Shown: positions 17,094 to 25,932, counted from the first letter of the stretch. The stretch is DNA of 64,000 bases from Microbacterium helvum (GCF_014779795.1 NZ_JACXZS010000001.1:310001-374000); one strand, 5' to 3'. Made by a program: numbers and translations. Notes: generated by a model from the sequence alone, not told the origin.

Positions 17094-17899
17094 CCACGAT
17101 GACCGCCCCCGTCTCCGCCGCACCCGCCCCACGGCCCCGACTGCGCGGATTCACCGCCGAAGCGGTGTTCGTGCGACGCAGCATGATCCAGTCGCTGCGC
17201 GACGGCGAGTCGCTCAGCATGTCCATCATGCTGCCCGTGATGCTCATGCTGCTGTTCACGTTCGTGTTCGGCGGGGCGCTCGACCCCTCCGGCTCGTACG
17301 TCGACTACGTCGTGCCGGGCATCATCCTGCTGTGCGCCGGCTTCGGCGCGGCGACCACCGCGACCTACGTGGCGCGCGACATGTCCAGCGGCATCATCGA
17401 CCGGTTCCGCACCATGCCGCTGCGCAGCGGAGCGGTGCTCACCGGGCATGTGATCTCGAGCCTCGCGCGCAATCTGCTGGCCACCGCGGTCGTGATCGGC
17501 GTGGCGCTCCTGCTCGGGTTCAGCCCGACCGGCGACGTCGCGGCGTGGGTGGGTGCCGCCGCCCTCATCGCGCTGTACATCCTCGCGATCACCTACCTGT
17601 TCGCCGCGATCGGCCTGGCCGCCGGCAGCCCTGAGGCGGCATCGGGCTACGGCTTCATCCTGCTGTTCCTGCCGTACCTGTCGAGCGCCTTCGTGCCGGT
17701 GGACACCATGCCCGCGTGGCTGCAGTGGTTCGCCGACAACCAGCCCATCACGCCGATCATCGAGACGATCCGCGGCCTGCTCATGGGCACCGAGCTCGGC
17801 ACCGAGCCGCTGTGGGCCATCGGCTGGTGCGTCCTGATCGTCGCGGTCTCGGCGGTGTGGGGGGCGTGGCTGTTCCGCCGCAGGAGCGGCCGCCGCTGA
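17090..17899 (+). CDS. ABC-2 type transporter permease (DrrB type)
   Basis: The 269-residue protein has six predicted TM segments and the ABC-2 motif region ERFRTMPLRS-like (here DRFRTMPLRSGAVL) in the cytoplasmic loop. It starts inside the stop codon of the ATPase gene (ATGA), which ensures coupled synthesis of the two subunits. A perfect hairpin 10 bp after the stop ends the operon. The exported substrate cannot be read from sequence. Confidence 0.92.
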   Translation: MTTMTAPVSAAPAPRPRLRGFTAEAVFVRRSMIQSLRDGESLSMSIMLPVMLMLLFTFVFGGALDPSGSYVDYVVPGIILLCAGFGAATTATYVARDMSSGIIDRFRTMPLRSGAVLTGHVISSLARNLLATAVVIGVALLLGFSPTGDVAAWVGAAALIALYILAITYLFAAIGLAAGSPEAASGYGFILLFLPYLSSAFVPVDTMPAWLQWFADNQPITPIIETIRGLLMGTELGTEPLWAIGWCVLIVAVSAVWGAWLFRRRSGRR

Positions 17900-17909
17900 C
17901 GCCGAAGCG

Positions 17910-17949
17910 ACGGTGGATGCCGGCGGCCGCGGCCGCCGGCATCCACCGT
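17910..17949. terminator. Bidirectional terminator hairpin (GGATGCC family)
   Basis: Arms 17910-17928 and 17931-17949 form a perfect 19-bp stem with a GC loop, between the convergent exporter and arsR genes. The stem contains GGTGGATGCCGG and its complement. Confidence 0.85.
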
Positions 17950-17956
17950 CTTCGTT

Positions 17957-18367
17957 TCAGCGACCCGGAAGCCTCTTGAGCGCCGTCTCGAACGCGTGCT
18001 TGGCGGACGCCGCCGCCCGGCCGACCACCTCGGCGGCGTGCGCCGCGGAGTCGGTGAGCGTCGCGGCCGGCAGGTCTGCGGCATCCGCACCGTCGTCGTC
18101 GAGGAAGGGGACGAGCCAGTCGTCGACCTCGTCCAGCGGCGCGGCCGACAGGCTGTAATAGCGGTGCTGGCCCTCTTCGCGCACCGACACGAGGTGCGCG
18201 TCGCGCAGCACCTTCAGGTGCTTCGACACGGTCGGCTGGCTGGCACCGAGCTCGGTGACGATGTGCGACACGCTGGTGCCGCGTTCCCCGGCGGATGAGC
18301 GATCGAGCAGCAGTCGCAGGATGTCGCGACGCGTTCCGTCCGCGATCACGTCGAAGATGTCCGCCAT
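17957..18367 (-). CDS. ArsR-family HTH regulator
   Basis: The 136-residue protein starts at the ATG at 18367 (MADIFDVIADGTRRDIL). Its winged HTH includes IVTELGASQPTVSKHLKVLR and the wing VREEGQHRYYSL. There is no obvious metal-binding cysteine cluster, so it is probably not arsenic-specific. The C-terminal 45 residues are Ala-rich and could be a helix. TACTCT lies 6 nt before the ATG (18374-18379). It is divergent from ktrB with 108 bp between them. A longer in-frame extension upstream is Arg-rich shadow. Confidence 0.88.
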   Translation of the reverse strand: MADIFDVIADGTRRDILRLLLDRSSAGERGTSVSHIVTELGASQPTVSKHLKVLRDAHLVSVREEGQHRYYSLSAAPLDEVDDWLVPFLDDDGADAADLPAATLTDSAAHAAEVVGRAAASAKHAFETALKRLPGR

Positions 18368-18373
18368 AGGCTC

Positions 18374-18379
18374 AGAGTA
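18374..18379 (-). promoter_or_regulatory. -10 element (TACTCT) for leaderless arsR gene
   Basis: TACTCT on the minus strand lies 6 nt before the ATG at 18367. Confidence 0.4.
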
Positions 18380-18475
18380 GTCGGGACCCCTGCCGAGTAC
18401 CATGAGCACGACCGCTCGGCGTCCGATGACCGGCGCCCGGGACACGTGCGCCGATTCGCTCAGGAAGGACTCCGC

Positions 18476-19942
18476 ATGACGGATGGCAGGCGCACCGCTC
18501 CTGTCGTCGGCAGGAGGCCTGTCACCGCGATGGGCTGGGTGCGAGCCGTCGGCCACGGGTTCATGGAGTTCTTCCGCGACCTGACGCAGCGCTCCCCGGC
18601 GCGCTTCGCGATCATCATCTTCCTGTCGCTGATCCTCGTCTTCACGGCGCTGTTCTCGCTGCCGATCGCCGCGGCGGACGGGATGAGGACGCCGTTCGCC
18701 GACGCCTTCTTCACCGCAGTGTCCACGATCTGCGTCACGGGTCTCGCGACCGTCGACATGGCGACCCACTGGTCGCCGTTCGGCCATGTGCTGGTGTTCA
18801 TCGGCGTCCAGATCGGCGCTCTCGGCGTGCTGACGCTGGCATCGATCCTGGGCCTCGTGATCTCGCGGAGGCTGGGCCTGCGCGCCAAGCTCATCGCGGC
18901 CAGCGACACCAACCCGCTGCGCACGCACGGCGGCCCGGTCAACGAGAGCCAGACGGTGCAGCTCGGCCAGATCGGCAGTCTGCTGGCGACGGTCGCGCTG
19001 TCGACGCTCGTGATCGAGGCCGTCATCGCGATCCTGCTCTATCCGGGCCTGCTCGTGGCCGGCGTGCCGTGGAACGTCGCCCTCTGGGAGGCGCCGTTCT
19101 ACGCCGCGATGTCGTTCACCAACACCGGCTTCACCCCGAACGCCGACGGTCTGGAGCCGTTCCGGCACGACTACTTCTTCCTCACGGTGCTGATGGCGGG
19201 CGTGTTCATGGGCTCTATCGGGTTCCCCGTGATCTACACGCTGCGCCGGCAGCTGTGGCACGTGCGGCGCTGGTCGCTGCATGCGAAGCTCACGATCATC
19301 ACGACGGTGACGCTCTTCTTCCTGGGGGGCGTCGTGTTCCTCGTGCTGGAGTACGACAACCTGCTGACCCTCGGCACGAAGGACGCGTGGGACACCACGT
19401 TCCAGGCATTCTTCCTGTCGGCGATGACGAGATCCGGCGGGTTCGCGGTGCTCGACATCGGCGAGCTGAACCAGTCCAGCCTGCTGGTCGCCTGCATGCT
19501 CATGTTCGTCGGCGGCGGCTCGGCGTCGACGGCCGGCGGCATCAAGGTCACGACGCTCGCTGTCATCGCGCTCGCGGTCGTCTCCGAGGCCAAGGGCCGC
19601 GCCTCGAACCAGGTGTTCGGGCGCCGCATCCCGAGCGACGTCCTGCGGGTCGCTCTGTCCGTCGTGGCGTGGGGGTCGACGATCGTCGCCCTGTCGACGA
19701 TCACGATCACCCAGATCACGAAGGCCGACCTCGGCGATGTGCTGTTCGACGTGATCTCGGGCTTCGCGACGGTGGGACTGTCGACCGGCCTCACCGAGAC
19801 GCTGCCCGATCCCGCCGTCTACGTCCTCGCCATCACGATCGTCATGGGTCGCGTTGGTACAGTGACTCTCGCCGCGGCCGTGGCTGCGACGAACCGTTCG
19901 CAGCTCTACTCGCTGCCTGTCGAAAGGCCGATCGTTGGTTGA
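18476..19942 (+). CDS. ktrB: Potassium uptake channel subunit KtrB/TrkH
   Basis: The 488-residue membrane protein has four M1-P-M2 repeats whose selectivity filters can be recognised: ICVTGLA, FTNTGFT, MTRSGGFA and FATVGLS. These carry the conserved glycines of the K+ filter. The ATG at 18476 follows CAGGAAGGAC, a good ribosome site. The ktrA gene follows with an overlap, so the two form a K+ (possibly Na+-coupled) uptake system gated by nucleotide binding to KtrA. Confidence 0.92.
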   Translation: MTDGRRTAPVVGRRPVTAMGWVRAVGHGFMEFFRDLTQRSPARFAIIIFLSLILVFTALFSLPIAAADGMRTPFADAFFTAVSTICVTGLATVDMATHWSPFGHVLVFIGVQIGALGVLTLASILGLVISRRLGLRAKLIAASDTNPLRTHGGPVNESQTVQLGQIGSLLATVALSTLVIEAVIAILLYPGLLVAGVPWNVALWEAPFYAAMSFTNTGFTPNADGLEPFRHDYFFLTVLMAGVFMGSIGFPVIYTLRRQLWHVRRWSLHAKLTIITTVTLFFLGGVVFLVLEYDNLLTLGTKDAWDTTFQAFFLSAMTRSGGFAVLDIGELNQSSLLVACMLMFVGGGSASTAGGIKVTTLAVIALAVVSEAKGRASNQVFGRRIPSDVLRVALSVVAWGSTIVALSTITITQITKADLGDVLFDVISGFATVGLSTGLTETLPDPAVYVLAITIVMGRVGTVTLAAAVAATNRSQLYSLPVERPIVG

Positions 19943-20606
19943 GCGGATGAGGGGCGACGCGCCCGTCCTGGTCATCGGACTGGGCCGTTTCGGCGCCGCG
20001 TGCGCCGGTGAGCTCGATCGGCTCGATCGCGAGGTGCTCGCGATCGACGAGAACCTCGACCTGGTGCAGAAGTGGTCCGAGCGGGTCACCCACACGGTGC
20101 AGGCCGATGCGAAGAACATCGACGCGCTGAAGCAGATCGGCGCCCAGGACTTCCAGGTGGCGGTCGTGGCCGTCGGCTCCTCGATCGAGGCGTCGGTGCT
20201 GATCACCGCGAACCTCGTCGACCTCAAGGTGCCGCAGATCTGGGCGAAGGCGGTGTCGCAGTCGCACGGCAAGATCCTCGCCCGCGTCGGCGCCAACCAC
20301 GTCATCTACCCCGAGCGCGAGGCGGGCGAGCGCGTCGCGCACCTCGTCAGCGGGCGCATGCTCGACTTCATCCGCTTCGACGACGACTTCGCCCTCGCCA
20401 AGCTCTACCCGCCGAAGTTCATCCGCGGCAAGGGCCTCAACGAGTCGGGCGTGCGTACGAAGTACAACGTCACGGTCGTCGGCGTGAAGAGCCCGGGCAA
20501 GCCGTTCCGCTACGCCGAGGCCAACACGGTCGTGACGAACCACGACCTCATCATCGTGTCGGGCACGAACTCCGACATCGAGCGCTTCGCGTCGCTCGAG
20601 CGCTGA
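19935..20606 (+). CDS. ktrA: Potassium uptake regulatory subunit KtrA/TrkA
   Basis: The RCK N-domain has a Rossmann motif VLVIGLGRFGAACA and an acidic residue after beta2 (AIDEN), and the C-domain follows from about residue 140. Octameric KtrA rings bind ATP/ADP or NAD(H) and open KtrB. The length is 223 residues from the TTG at 19935, which overlaps the ktrB end by 8 nt. An ATG at 19947 would give four fewer residues and a 4-nt gap, and is a real alternative. Confidence 0.92.
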   Translation: MVERMRGDAPVLVIGLGRFGAACAGELDRLDREVLAIDENLDLVQKWSERVTHTVQADAKNIDALKQIGAQDFQVAVVAVGSSIEASVLITANLVDLKVPQIWAKAVSQSHGKILARVGANHVIYPEREAGERVAHLVSGRMLDFIRFDDDFALAKLYPPKFIRGKGLNESGVRTKYNVTVVGVKSPGKPFRYAEANTVVTNHDLIIVSGTNSDIERFASLER

Positions 20607-20609
20607 GCC

Positions 20610-21455
20610 TCACGCGCCGGCGGCCAGCTCCTTCGCCCGGGCGAGGGCGGCATCCGTGGCGCGTGCGAACACGTCGTCGAGGCGCGCGTCCTGCAGCACG
20701 GCCACGGCACGCTCGGTGGTGCCCTTGGGACTCGTCACCTGCCGGCGCAGCTCGGCGGGATCGTGAGGGGATGCCTCCAGCAGAGCGGCCGCGCCGACGA
20801 AGGTCTGCTCGGCCATGAGCCGGGCCTCGCGCTCGGCGAAGCCCTTGCCGATCGCCGCCTTGGTGAACTCCTCGACCACGAGGAAGAAGTACGCCGGACC
20901 CGAGCCCGAGATCGTCGACAGCGCGTCGATCTGCGATTCGGGCACCTCGACCACGGTCCCGACGGTCTCGAACAGCCGCCGGGCGGTGGCGAGGGCCGCG
21001 GCGTCCGCGCGCGTGCCCGCAGCGAGGCCGGTGACGCCGCGTCCCACCAGGGCAGGCGTGTTCGGCATCGAGCGCAGCACGACGACGTCGCCGCCGAGGA
21101 TCTGCTCGAACGTCGCGACCGTGACGCCGGCGGCGAGGCTCACCACGATCGTGCCCGGCCGCAGTGCGGGGGCGATCTCACGCAGCAGCTCGGGCACCAT
21201 GGCGGGCTTCACGCCCACGAGCACGATTCCGGCGGCGGCTGCGGCGTCCGTGTTGCCCGTCGGCCGGTTCTCGAGCGCGATGCTCGTGACGTCCGCCAGT
21301 CCGTCCAGCTCCGCGGCGCTCGCCAGCGACCGGTTGGTGGCCGTCACTCCCCCCGCCGCCAGACCCGAGCGCGACAGACCGCGCGCGATCGCGCCGCCCA
21401 TCGAGCCTGCGCCGAGGATCGCGATGGGCGGAAGGGCTTCGGGGTTGTGAGGCAT
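20610..21455 (-). CDS. proC: Pyrroline-5-carboxylate reductase
   Basis: It catalyses the last step of proline synthesis, NAD(P)H-dependent reduction of pyrroline-5-carboxylate. Visible motifs are the dinucleotide-binding ILGAGSMGGAIARG, the VLVGVKPAMV strand, the MPNTPALVGRG loop and the C-terminal STISGSGPAYFF helix that completes the active site of the dimer. The length is 281 residues. It converges on ktrA with only 3 bp between the stops. TAGGAT lies 6 nt before the ATG, so the gene is probably leaderless. Confidence 0.95.
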   Translation of the reverse strand: MPHNPEALPPIAILGAGSMGGAIARGLSRSGLAAGGVTATNRSLASAAELDGLADVTSIALENRPTGNTDAAAAAGIVLVGVKPAMVPELLREIAPALRPGTIVVSLAAGVTVATFEQILGGDVVVLRSMPNTPALVGRGVTGLAAGTRADAAALATARRLFETVGTVVEVPESQIDALSTISGSGPAYFFLVVEEFTKAAIGKGFAEREARLMAEQTFVGAAALLEASPHDPAELRRQVTSPKGTTERAVAVLQDARLDDVFARATDAALARAKELAAGA

Positions 21456-21461
21456 GCCGTC

Positions 21462-21467
21462 ATCCTA
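21462..21467 (-). promoter_or_regulatory. -10 element (TAGGAT) for leaderless proC
   Basis: TAGGAT on the minus strand lies 6 nt before the ATG at 21455. Confidence 0.45.
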
Positions 21468-21500
21468 CGAGCGGGCGTGGCGGCATCCATTCAATCGGTC

Positions 21501-21529
21501 TTGACTTATATAAGCAACCGCGCAATCAT
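21501..21529 (+). promoter_or_regulatory. Promoter with palindromic operator for the ArsR/SRPBCC pair
   Basis: TTGACT (21501-21506) and AATCAT (21524-21529) are 17 bp apart, and the ATG at 21536 follows after 6 nt. The palindrome CTTATATAAG (21505-21514) overlaps the -35 element and spacer and is a likely binding site for the encoded ArsR protein. Confidence 0.55.
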
Positions 21530-21535
21530 GGACGC

Positions 21536-21922
21536 ATGCACGCGCTCGACATCCTCGGCGACCCGGTGCGACGGCGCATCCTCGAACTCCTCGCGGAGGG
21601 CGAGCTCAGCGCCGGCGAGATCGGCGACGAGGTGCAGCGCGAGTTCGGCATCTCGCAGCCGGCGGTGTCCCAGCACCTGCGGGTGCTGCGCGAGTCGGGG
21701 TTCGCGACCGTGCGCCCCGAGGGCACGCGACGCCTCTACGCGATCGCGCCCGAGCCGCTCGCCGACGCAGCCGCGTGGTTCGATCCGTTCCGGCGGTTCT
21801 GGCAGCCTCACCTCGACGCGCTGGCCACCGAGCTCGCACGCGGCCGTCGCCGACGCCGACTCGCCGCCGAACGCGATGCCGAGACCGACGAACCGGACAC
21901 GACCGAACCCCAGGAGGACTGA
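21536..21922 (+). CDS. ArsR-family HTH regulator paired with SRPBCC gene
   Basis: The 128-residue protein begins MHALDILGDPVRRRILELL and has a winged HTH containing FGISQPAVSQHLRVLRESG. It ends in a charged Arg/Glu/Asp tail. ArsR proteins of this type commonly precede an AHSA1/SRPBCC gene and repress the pair. Here the SRPBCC gene follows after 1 bp. The AT-rich palindrome in its promoter supports autoregulation. Confidence 0.9.
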   Translation: MHALDILGDPVRRRILELLAEGELSAGEIGDEVQREFGISQPAVSQHLRVLRESGFATVRPEGTRRLYAIAPEPLADAAAWFDPFRRFWQPHLDALATELARGRRRRRLAAERDAETDEPDTTEPQED

Positions 21923-21923
21923 C

Positions 21924-22589
21924 ATGGTCGACGTACAGGGCCAGCTCGACGCGGTGACGCGCGGGATCGCCGACGAAGACATCGACGGGTACGCGTCGCG
22001 CGTGCAGACGCTCGCGCAGACCTACCCGTCACCCCTCGACGACGTCTGGGACGCCGTCACGACGGCGCCCCGGATCGCCCGGTGGTTCCAGCCGATCTCC
22101 GGCGACCTGCGACGGGGCGGTCGGTACCAGATCGAGAACAACGCGGGCGGCGAGATCCAGGAGTGCGTGCCGCCCGCCGGCGGGGCGGCGCACTTCAGTG
22201 CCACCTGGGAGTACGGCGGCGGCGTGACCTGGCTGACCGTGCGGCTGACCGCGGAGGGCGAGAACGCGACGCGGCTCGAGTTGGAGCACGTCGCCCGCAC
22301 CGACGACGTGCCCCCGGGGTTCTGGGAGACCTACGGCCCCGGCGCCACCGGCGTCGGCTGGGACGGCGGGCTGCTGGGCCTCGCCCTGCACCTGACGAAC
22401 GCATCGGGGCCCTCGCCCGAAGAGGCCGAGGCCTGGGCGTTCACCTCCGAGGGCCGCGCCTTCTACCGCGGCGCCGCTGACGCATGGGGCGCCGCCCAGC
22501 AGGCCTCGGGTGCCGACGCCGAGACTGCGGCACGCGCGGCCGACAACACCTACGCCTTCTACACGGGTCAGTCGTCCGCGGAAGGATGA
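21924..22589 (+). CDS. SRPBCC (AHSA1/START-like) domain protein
   Basis: The 221-residue protein contains an SRPBCC ligand-binding fold: SPLDDVWDAVTTAPRIARWF, GDLRRGGRYQIENNAGGEI, then VRLTAEGENATRLELEHV. The family binds hydrophobic ligands or acts as Hsp90 co-chaperone-like proteins; the actual ligand is unknown. The C-terminal 50 residues (from about 165) extend beyond the domain. It is co-transcribed with the arsR gene, and a palindromic terminator follows after 4 bp. Confidence 0.88.
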   Translation: MVDVQGQLDAVTRGIADEDIDGYASRVQTLAQTYPSPLDDVWDAVTTAPRIARWFQPISGDLRRGGRYQIENNAGGEIQECVPPAGGAAHFSATWEYGGGVTWLTVRLTAEGENATRLELEHVARTDDVPPGFWETYGPGATGVGWDGGLLGLALHLTNASGPSPEEAEAWAFTSEGRAFYRGAADAWGAAQQASGADAETAARAADNTYAFYTGQSSAEG

Positions 22590-22593
22590 CCGA

Positions 22594-22625
22594 TGGATGC
22601 CGCACCGCCGGCGGTGCGGCATCCA
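22594..22625 (+). terminator. Perfect palindromic terminator (GGATGCC family)
   Basis: TGGATGCCGCACCGCC is followed directly by its exact complement, giving a 16-bp stem. Because there is no separate loop, the apex must open. It lies just after the SRPBCC stop. Confidence 0.8.
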
Positions 22626-22743
22626 CTCTCCCCCGTCCGCGCCCGCACGCAACCTGAAAGCTGATTCACAAAGCGCGCGCCCCGGTCTATTCTCGGAAGG
22701 GCCGGGGCGCAGGGGCCCCGTCAAGGATGTGGGAGAACCCGAT

Positions 22744-23856
22744 ATGACCCTCTTCGACGGCATCACCGCGCGCACCGTGGAGACGCCCCGCCTGACCGTC
22801 AACGTGCTGGAGCGCGCGGGCGACGATCCCGCAACACCTGCCGAGCGCACCGTGGTCCTCATCCACGGCAACGTCTCGTCCGCGCTGTTCTGGCAGGAGA
22901 CGATGCAGGACCTCCCCTCCGACCTGCGGGTCATCGCGATCGACCTGCGCGGCTTCGGCGACACCGAGAACACCCCCGTCGACGCCACCCGCGGCGTCCG
23001 CGACTTCAGCGACGACGTCCACGCCACCCTCGAGGCCCTGGGCATCGAGACGGCACACCTCGTCGGATGGTCGATGGGCGGAGGGGTCGTGATGCAGTAC
23101 GCCCTCGACCACCCGGTGCTGAGCATGACGCTGCAGGCACCGGTATCGCCCTACGGCTTCGGCGGCACGCGCCGCGACGGCACCCGACTCACCGACGACG
23201 ACGCGGGCTGCGGCGGAGGCGGCGCGAACCCCGACTTCGTGCAGCGCCTGAACGACCGCGACGCCACCGACGAAGCCCCCACCTCGCCGCGCAGCGTGTT
23301 CCGCTCGGGCTACGTCGCCACCGGCTACACCACCGAGCACGAGGACGTCTGGGTCGAGTCCATGCTGACCACCTCGACCGCGACCGGCAACTACCCCGGA
23401 GACTCCGTCGCGAGCGAGAACTGGCCGGGCTTCGGCGCGGGCGCGCTCGGCGTGCTCAACACGATGGCCCCCCGCTACTTCGATGTGTCGGCCATCGTCG
23501 ACCTCGCCCCCAAGCCGCCGGTCCTGTGGATCCACGGCACGGCGGACGCCATCGTCTCGGACATGTCGTTCTACGACCTCAACAACCTCGGCAGGCTCGG
23601 GGTGATCCCCGGGTGGCCGGGCGACGACGTCGCGCCCGCGCAGGAGATGGTCTCGCAGACGCGCGACGTGCTCGGCCGCTATGCCGCAGCAGGCGGCGCC
23701 GTGACCGAGGTGAACCTCGAGGGCGTCGGCCACTCGCCGCACCTCGAGCGCCCGGCAGAGTTCCGCCACGCGCTGCTCGAGGTGATCGGGTACGTCGGCC
23801 GGGCGCACGACCCCGCGCCGCCGACCGAGGCCATCATCCTGCGCTCGTCGGATTGA
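22744..23856 (+). CDS. Alpha/beta hydrolase
   Basis: The 370-residue protein shows the alpha/beta hydrolase oxyanion segment VVLIHGNVSS, the nucleophile elbow VGWSMGGGVV (serine at about 111), an acid in HGTADAIVSD and a late histidine in GVGHSPHLERP. A large cap region (about 140-260) contains a DDDAGCGGGG loop and a TSTATGNYPGD segment. The family includes esterases, C-C hydrolases and haloperoxidases; the substrate is unknown. GTGGGAGA upstream is the ribosome site. Confidence 0.88.
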   Translation: MTLFDGITARTVETPRLTVNVLERAGDDPATPAERTVVLIHGNVSSALFWQETMQDLPSDLRVIAIDLRGFGDTENTPVDATRGVRDFSDDVHATLEALGIETAHLVGWSMGGGVVMQYALDHPVLSMTLQAPVSPYGFGGTRRDGTRLTDDDAGCGGGGANPDFVQRLNDRDATDEAPTSPRSVFRSGYVATGYTTEHEDVWVESMLTTSTATGNYPGDSVASENWPGFGAGALGVLNTMAPRYFDVSAIVDLAPKPPVLWIHGTADAIVSDMSFYDLNNLGRLGVIPGWPGDDVAPAQEMVSQTRDVLGRYAAAGGAVTEVNLEGVGHSPHLERPAEFRHALLEVIGYVGRAHDPAPPTEAIILRSSD

Positions 23857-23918
23857 TCACGGCGCGGCGCCGGGCCGGACTGCGTCGTCACGCGTACAGG
23901 CCGGCGCCGCGGCATCCG

Positions 23919-23924
23919 TAGACT
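23919..23924 (+). promoter_or_regulatory. -10 element (TAGACT) for leaderless CDF transporter gene
   Basis: TAGACT lies 7 nt before the ATG at 23932. Confidence 0.5.
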
Positions 23925-23931
23925 CGTCGGC

Positions 23932-24903
23932 ATGAGTGCTTCCGGCGGCGGCAAGGCGATCCTCGCGGCGTTCCTGGCGAACATGGGCATCGCCCTGGCG
24001 AAGTTCATCGCGTGGTTCCTCTCGGGGTCGGCGTCGATGCTCGCCGAGGCGATCCACTCGGTCGCCGATTCGTGCAACCAGCTGCTGCTCATGCTGGGCG
24101 GGCGCCGCGCCAAGAAGGCCGCCGACCGTGAGCACCCGTTCGGCTACGGCCGCGAGCGCTACGTGTACGCCTTCGTGGTGTCGATCATCCTGTTCTCGGT
24201 CGGCGGCCTGTTCGCGATCTACGAGGGCGTCGAGAAGATCACCCACCCGCACGCGCTGGACGAGAAGTGGTGGTGGCTGCCCATCGTGGTGCTGCTCGTC
24301 TCGATCGTCCTCGAAGGGTTCTCGCTGCGCACCGCCGTCCGCGAGAGCAACCACGTGCGCGCCAAGGGCCAGTCCTGGGTGGCGTTCGTCCGTCGCGCCA
24401 AGGCCCCGGAGCTGCCCGTCGTGCTGCTCGAAGACGTCGGCGCCCTCACGGGTCTGTGCTTCGCCCTGCTCGGCGTGGGCCTCACGGTCATCACCGGCAA
24501 CTCGCTGTTCGACGCGCTCGGCACCCTCATGATCGGCACGCTGCTCATCGTCATCGCCATCATCCTCGGCGTCGAGACGAAGAGCCTCCTCGTCGGCGAG
24601 GGGGCGACGGATGCCGACCACCAGCGCATCGTCGACGCCATCGAGGACGGCCCCGAGGTCGAGAAGCTCATCCACATCAAGACGCTGTACCTCGGTCCCG
24701 ACGAACTGCTCGTCGCGGCGAAGCTCGGCTTCGCCTCGGACGCGCCGCTCGCGCATGTCGCCGCCGATATCGACCGCGTCGAGGCGCGCGTGCGCGAGGC
24801 CGTGCCGGCCGCCCGCGTCATCTACTTCGAGCCCGACATCTACCGCCCGGGCGACGACCCGACGCCGCCGACGTCGGAATTCGTGATCACCTCCTCCAAC
24901 TGA
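23932..24903 (+). CDS. Cation diffusion facilitator (CDF) family transporter
   Basis: The 323-residue protein has the CDF pattern: N-terminal TM helices with SMLAEAIHSVADSCNQ (metal-site Asp and His), the HPFGYGRERY loop, further TM helices up to about residue 215 and a C-terminal cytoplasmic ferredoxin-like domain. It exports Zn2+ or a related divalent metal in exchange for protons. Its own TAGACT element 7 nt before the ATG suggests a leaderless transcript. A large hydrophilic loop (about 135-160) lies between TM4 and TM5. Confidence 0.9.
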   Translation: MSASGGGKAILAAFLANMGIALAKFIAWFLSGSASMLAEAIHSVADSCNQLLLMLGGRRAKKAADREHPFGYGRERYVYAFVVSIILFSVGGLFAIYEGVEKITHPHALDEKWWWLPIVVLLVSIVLEGFSLRTAVRESNHVRAKGQSWVAFVRRAKAPELPVVLLEDVGALTGLCFALLGVGLTVITGNSLFDALGTLMIGTLLIVIAIILGVETKSLLVGEGATDADHQRIVDAIEDGPEVEKLIHIKTLYLGPDELLVAAKLGFASDAPLAHVAADIDRVEARVREAVPAARVIYFEPDIYRPGDDPTPPTSEFVITSSN

Positions 24904-24926
24904 CGCTTCGACAAGCTCAGCGACCG
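24904..24926. repeat. Short intergenic repeat of the GGTCGCTGAGC type
   Basis: CGCTTCGACAAGCTCAGCGACCG directly follows the CDF stop codon. From general knowledge this 20-mer recurs between genes in Microbacteriaceae and related actinobacteria. A related form is at 36595-36636. Confidence 0.4.
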
Positions 24927-24943
24927 ACGGGTTAGGGATCGAC

Positions 24944-25873
24944 ATGGAGTACTGCGTCTTCACCGAGCCGCAGCAGGGCGCGAGCTACGACGACCAGCTC
25001 GCCTTCGCGCAGACCGCCGAGCGATACGGATTCGACGGATTCTTCCGCTCGGACCACTACCTGCATATGGGCGACGGATCAGGGCTGCCCGGCCCGACGG
25101 ATGCGTGGACGACCCTGGCCGGTCTCGCACGTGAGACCTCCCGCATCCGCCTCGGCACGCTCGTGTCATCGGTCACCTACCGCGTCCCCGGCCTGCTGGC
25201 GATCCAGGTCGCACAGGTGGACGCGATGTCAGGCGGACGCACAGAGCTCGGACTCGGGACCGGCTGGTTCGAGCGTGAGCACCACGCCTACGGCATCCCG
25301 TTCCCCGCCAAGCGGTTCGACCTGCTCGAGGAGCAGCTGCAGATCATCACCGGCCTGTGGTCGACCCCGGTAGGCGAGACCTACAGCTTCGCCGGCGCGC
25401 ACTACGAGCTGACGGACGCCCCCGCGCTGCCGAAGCCCGTCCAGAGCCGCGTGCCCGTCATCGTGGGCGGCGGCGGCCCGAAGCGCACGCCCGAGCTCGC
25501 GGCGCGGTTCGCAACCGAGTTCAACATCGGATTCCAGTCCGAGGCGGTCATCGCCGAGAAGTTCGCGGGCGTCCGCGCCGCGTGCGAGCGGATCGGGCGC
25601 GACCCCGGGTCGCTGAAGCTCTCGGTCGCCCTGCCGACGCTGGCTGCGGCATCCATGTCCGAACTCGACCGACGCGCCGCGAACATCGGCCGGACCGTCG
25701 ACGAGCTGCGCGGAGACGTCAACATCGTCGGCGGACGCGACGAGATCGTCGCCAAGGTCGAGCGGCTCGCGGCCCTCGGCGCGCAGCGCGTGCACTTCCA
25801 GCTGATGGACCTGCAGGACCCGGCCCACGTCGAGTACCTCGGCGCCGAGGTGCTGCCGCACCTCCCCCGCTGA
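24944..25873 (+). CDS. LLM-class flavin/F420-dependent oxidoreductase
   Basis: The 309-residue protein is a TIM-barrel luciferase-like monooxygenase: AERYGFDGFFRSDHYLHMG, RIRLGTLVSSVTYR, GRTELGLGTGWFEREH and VPVIVGGGGPKRT. Many actinobacterial members use coenzyme F420 rather than FMN and act on diverse carbonyl or aromatic compounds. The substrate is unknown. It lies 40 bp after the CDF gene and is followed by a pyrimidine tract and a long palindrome. Confidence 0.9.
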   Translation: MEYCVFTEPQQGASYDDQLAFAQTAERYGFDGFFRSDHYLHMGDGSGLPGPTDAWTTLAGLARETSRIRLGTLVSSVTYRVPGLLAIQVAQVDAMSGGRTELGLGTGWFEREHHAYGIPFPAKRFDLLEEQLQIITGLWSTPVGETYSFAGAHYELTDAPALPKPVQSRVPVIVGGGGPKRTPELAARFATEFNIGFQSEAVIAEKFAGVRAACERIGRDPGSLKLSVALPTLAAASMSELDRRAANIGRTVDELRGDVNIVGGRDEIVAKVERLAALGAQRVHFQLMDLQDPAHVEYLGAEVLPHLPR

Positions 25874-25918
25874 CCCTCCCCCTCTCCCTCCCTCCCTCCC
25901 TCCCTCGCTCCCTCGCCC
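25874..25918. repeat. Polypyrimidine tract (CCCT repeats)
   Basis: About 45 bp of C and T only, apart from two G residues, with at least four perfect CCCT/CTCC units, directly after the LLM stop codon. Such homopurine-homopyrimidine tracts can form triplex DNA and slip during replication. Confidence 0.6.
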
Positions 25919-25932
25919 GCCCGGCGACCCGT

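Noticed and set aside
18368..20305. Upstream extension of the arsR frame
   Set aside because: It is antisense to ktrB and low-complexity; the ATG at 18367 has a -10 element and a normal ArsR N-terminus.
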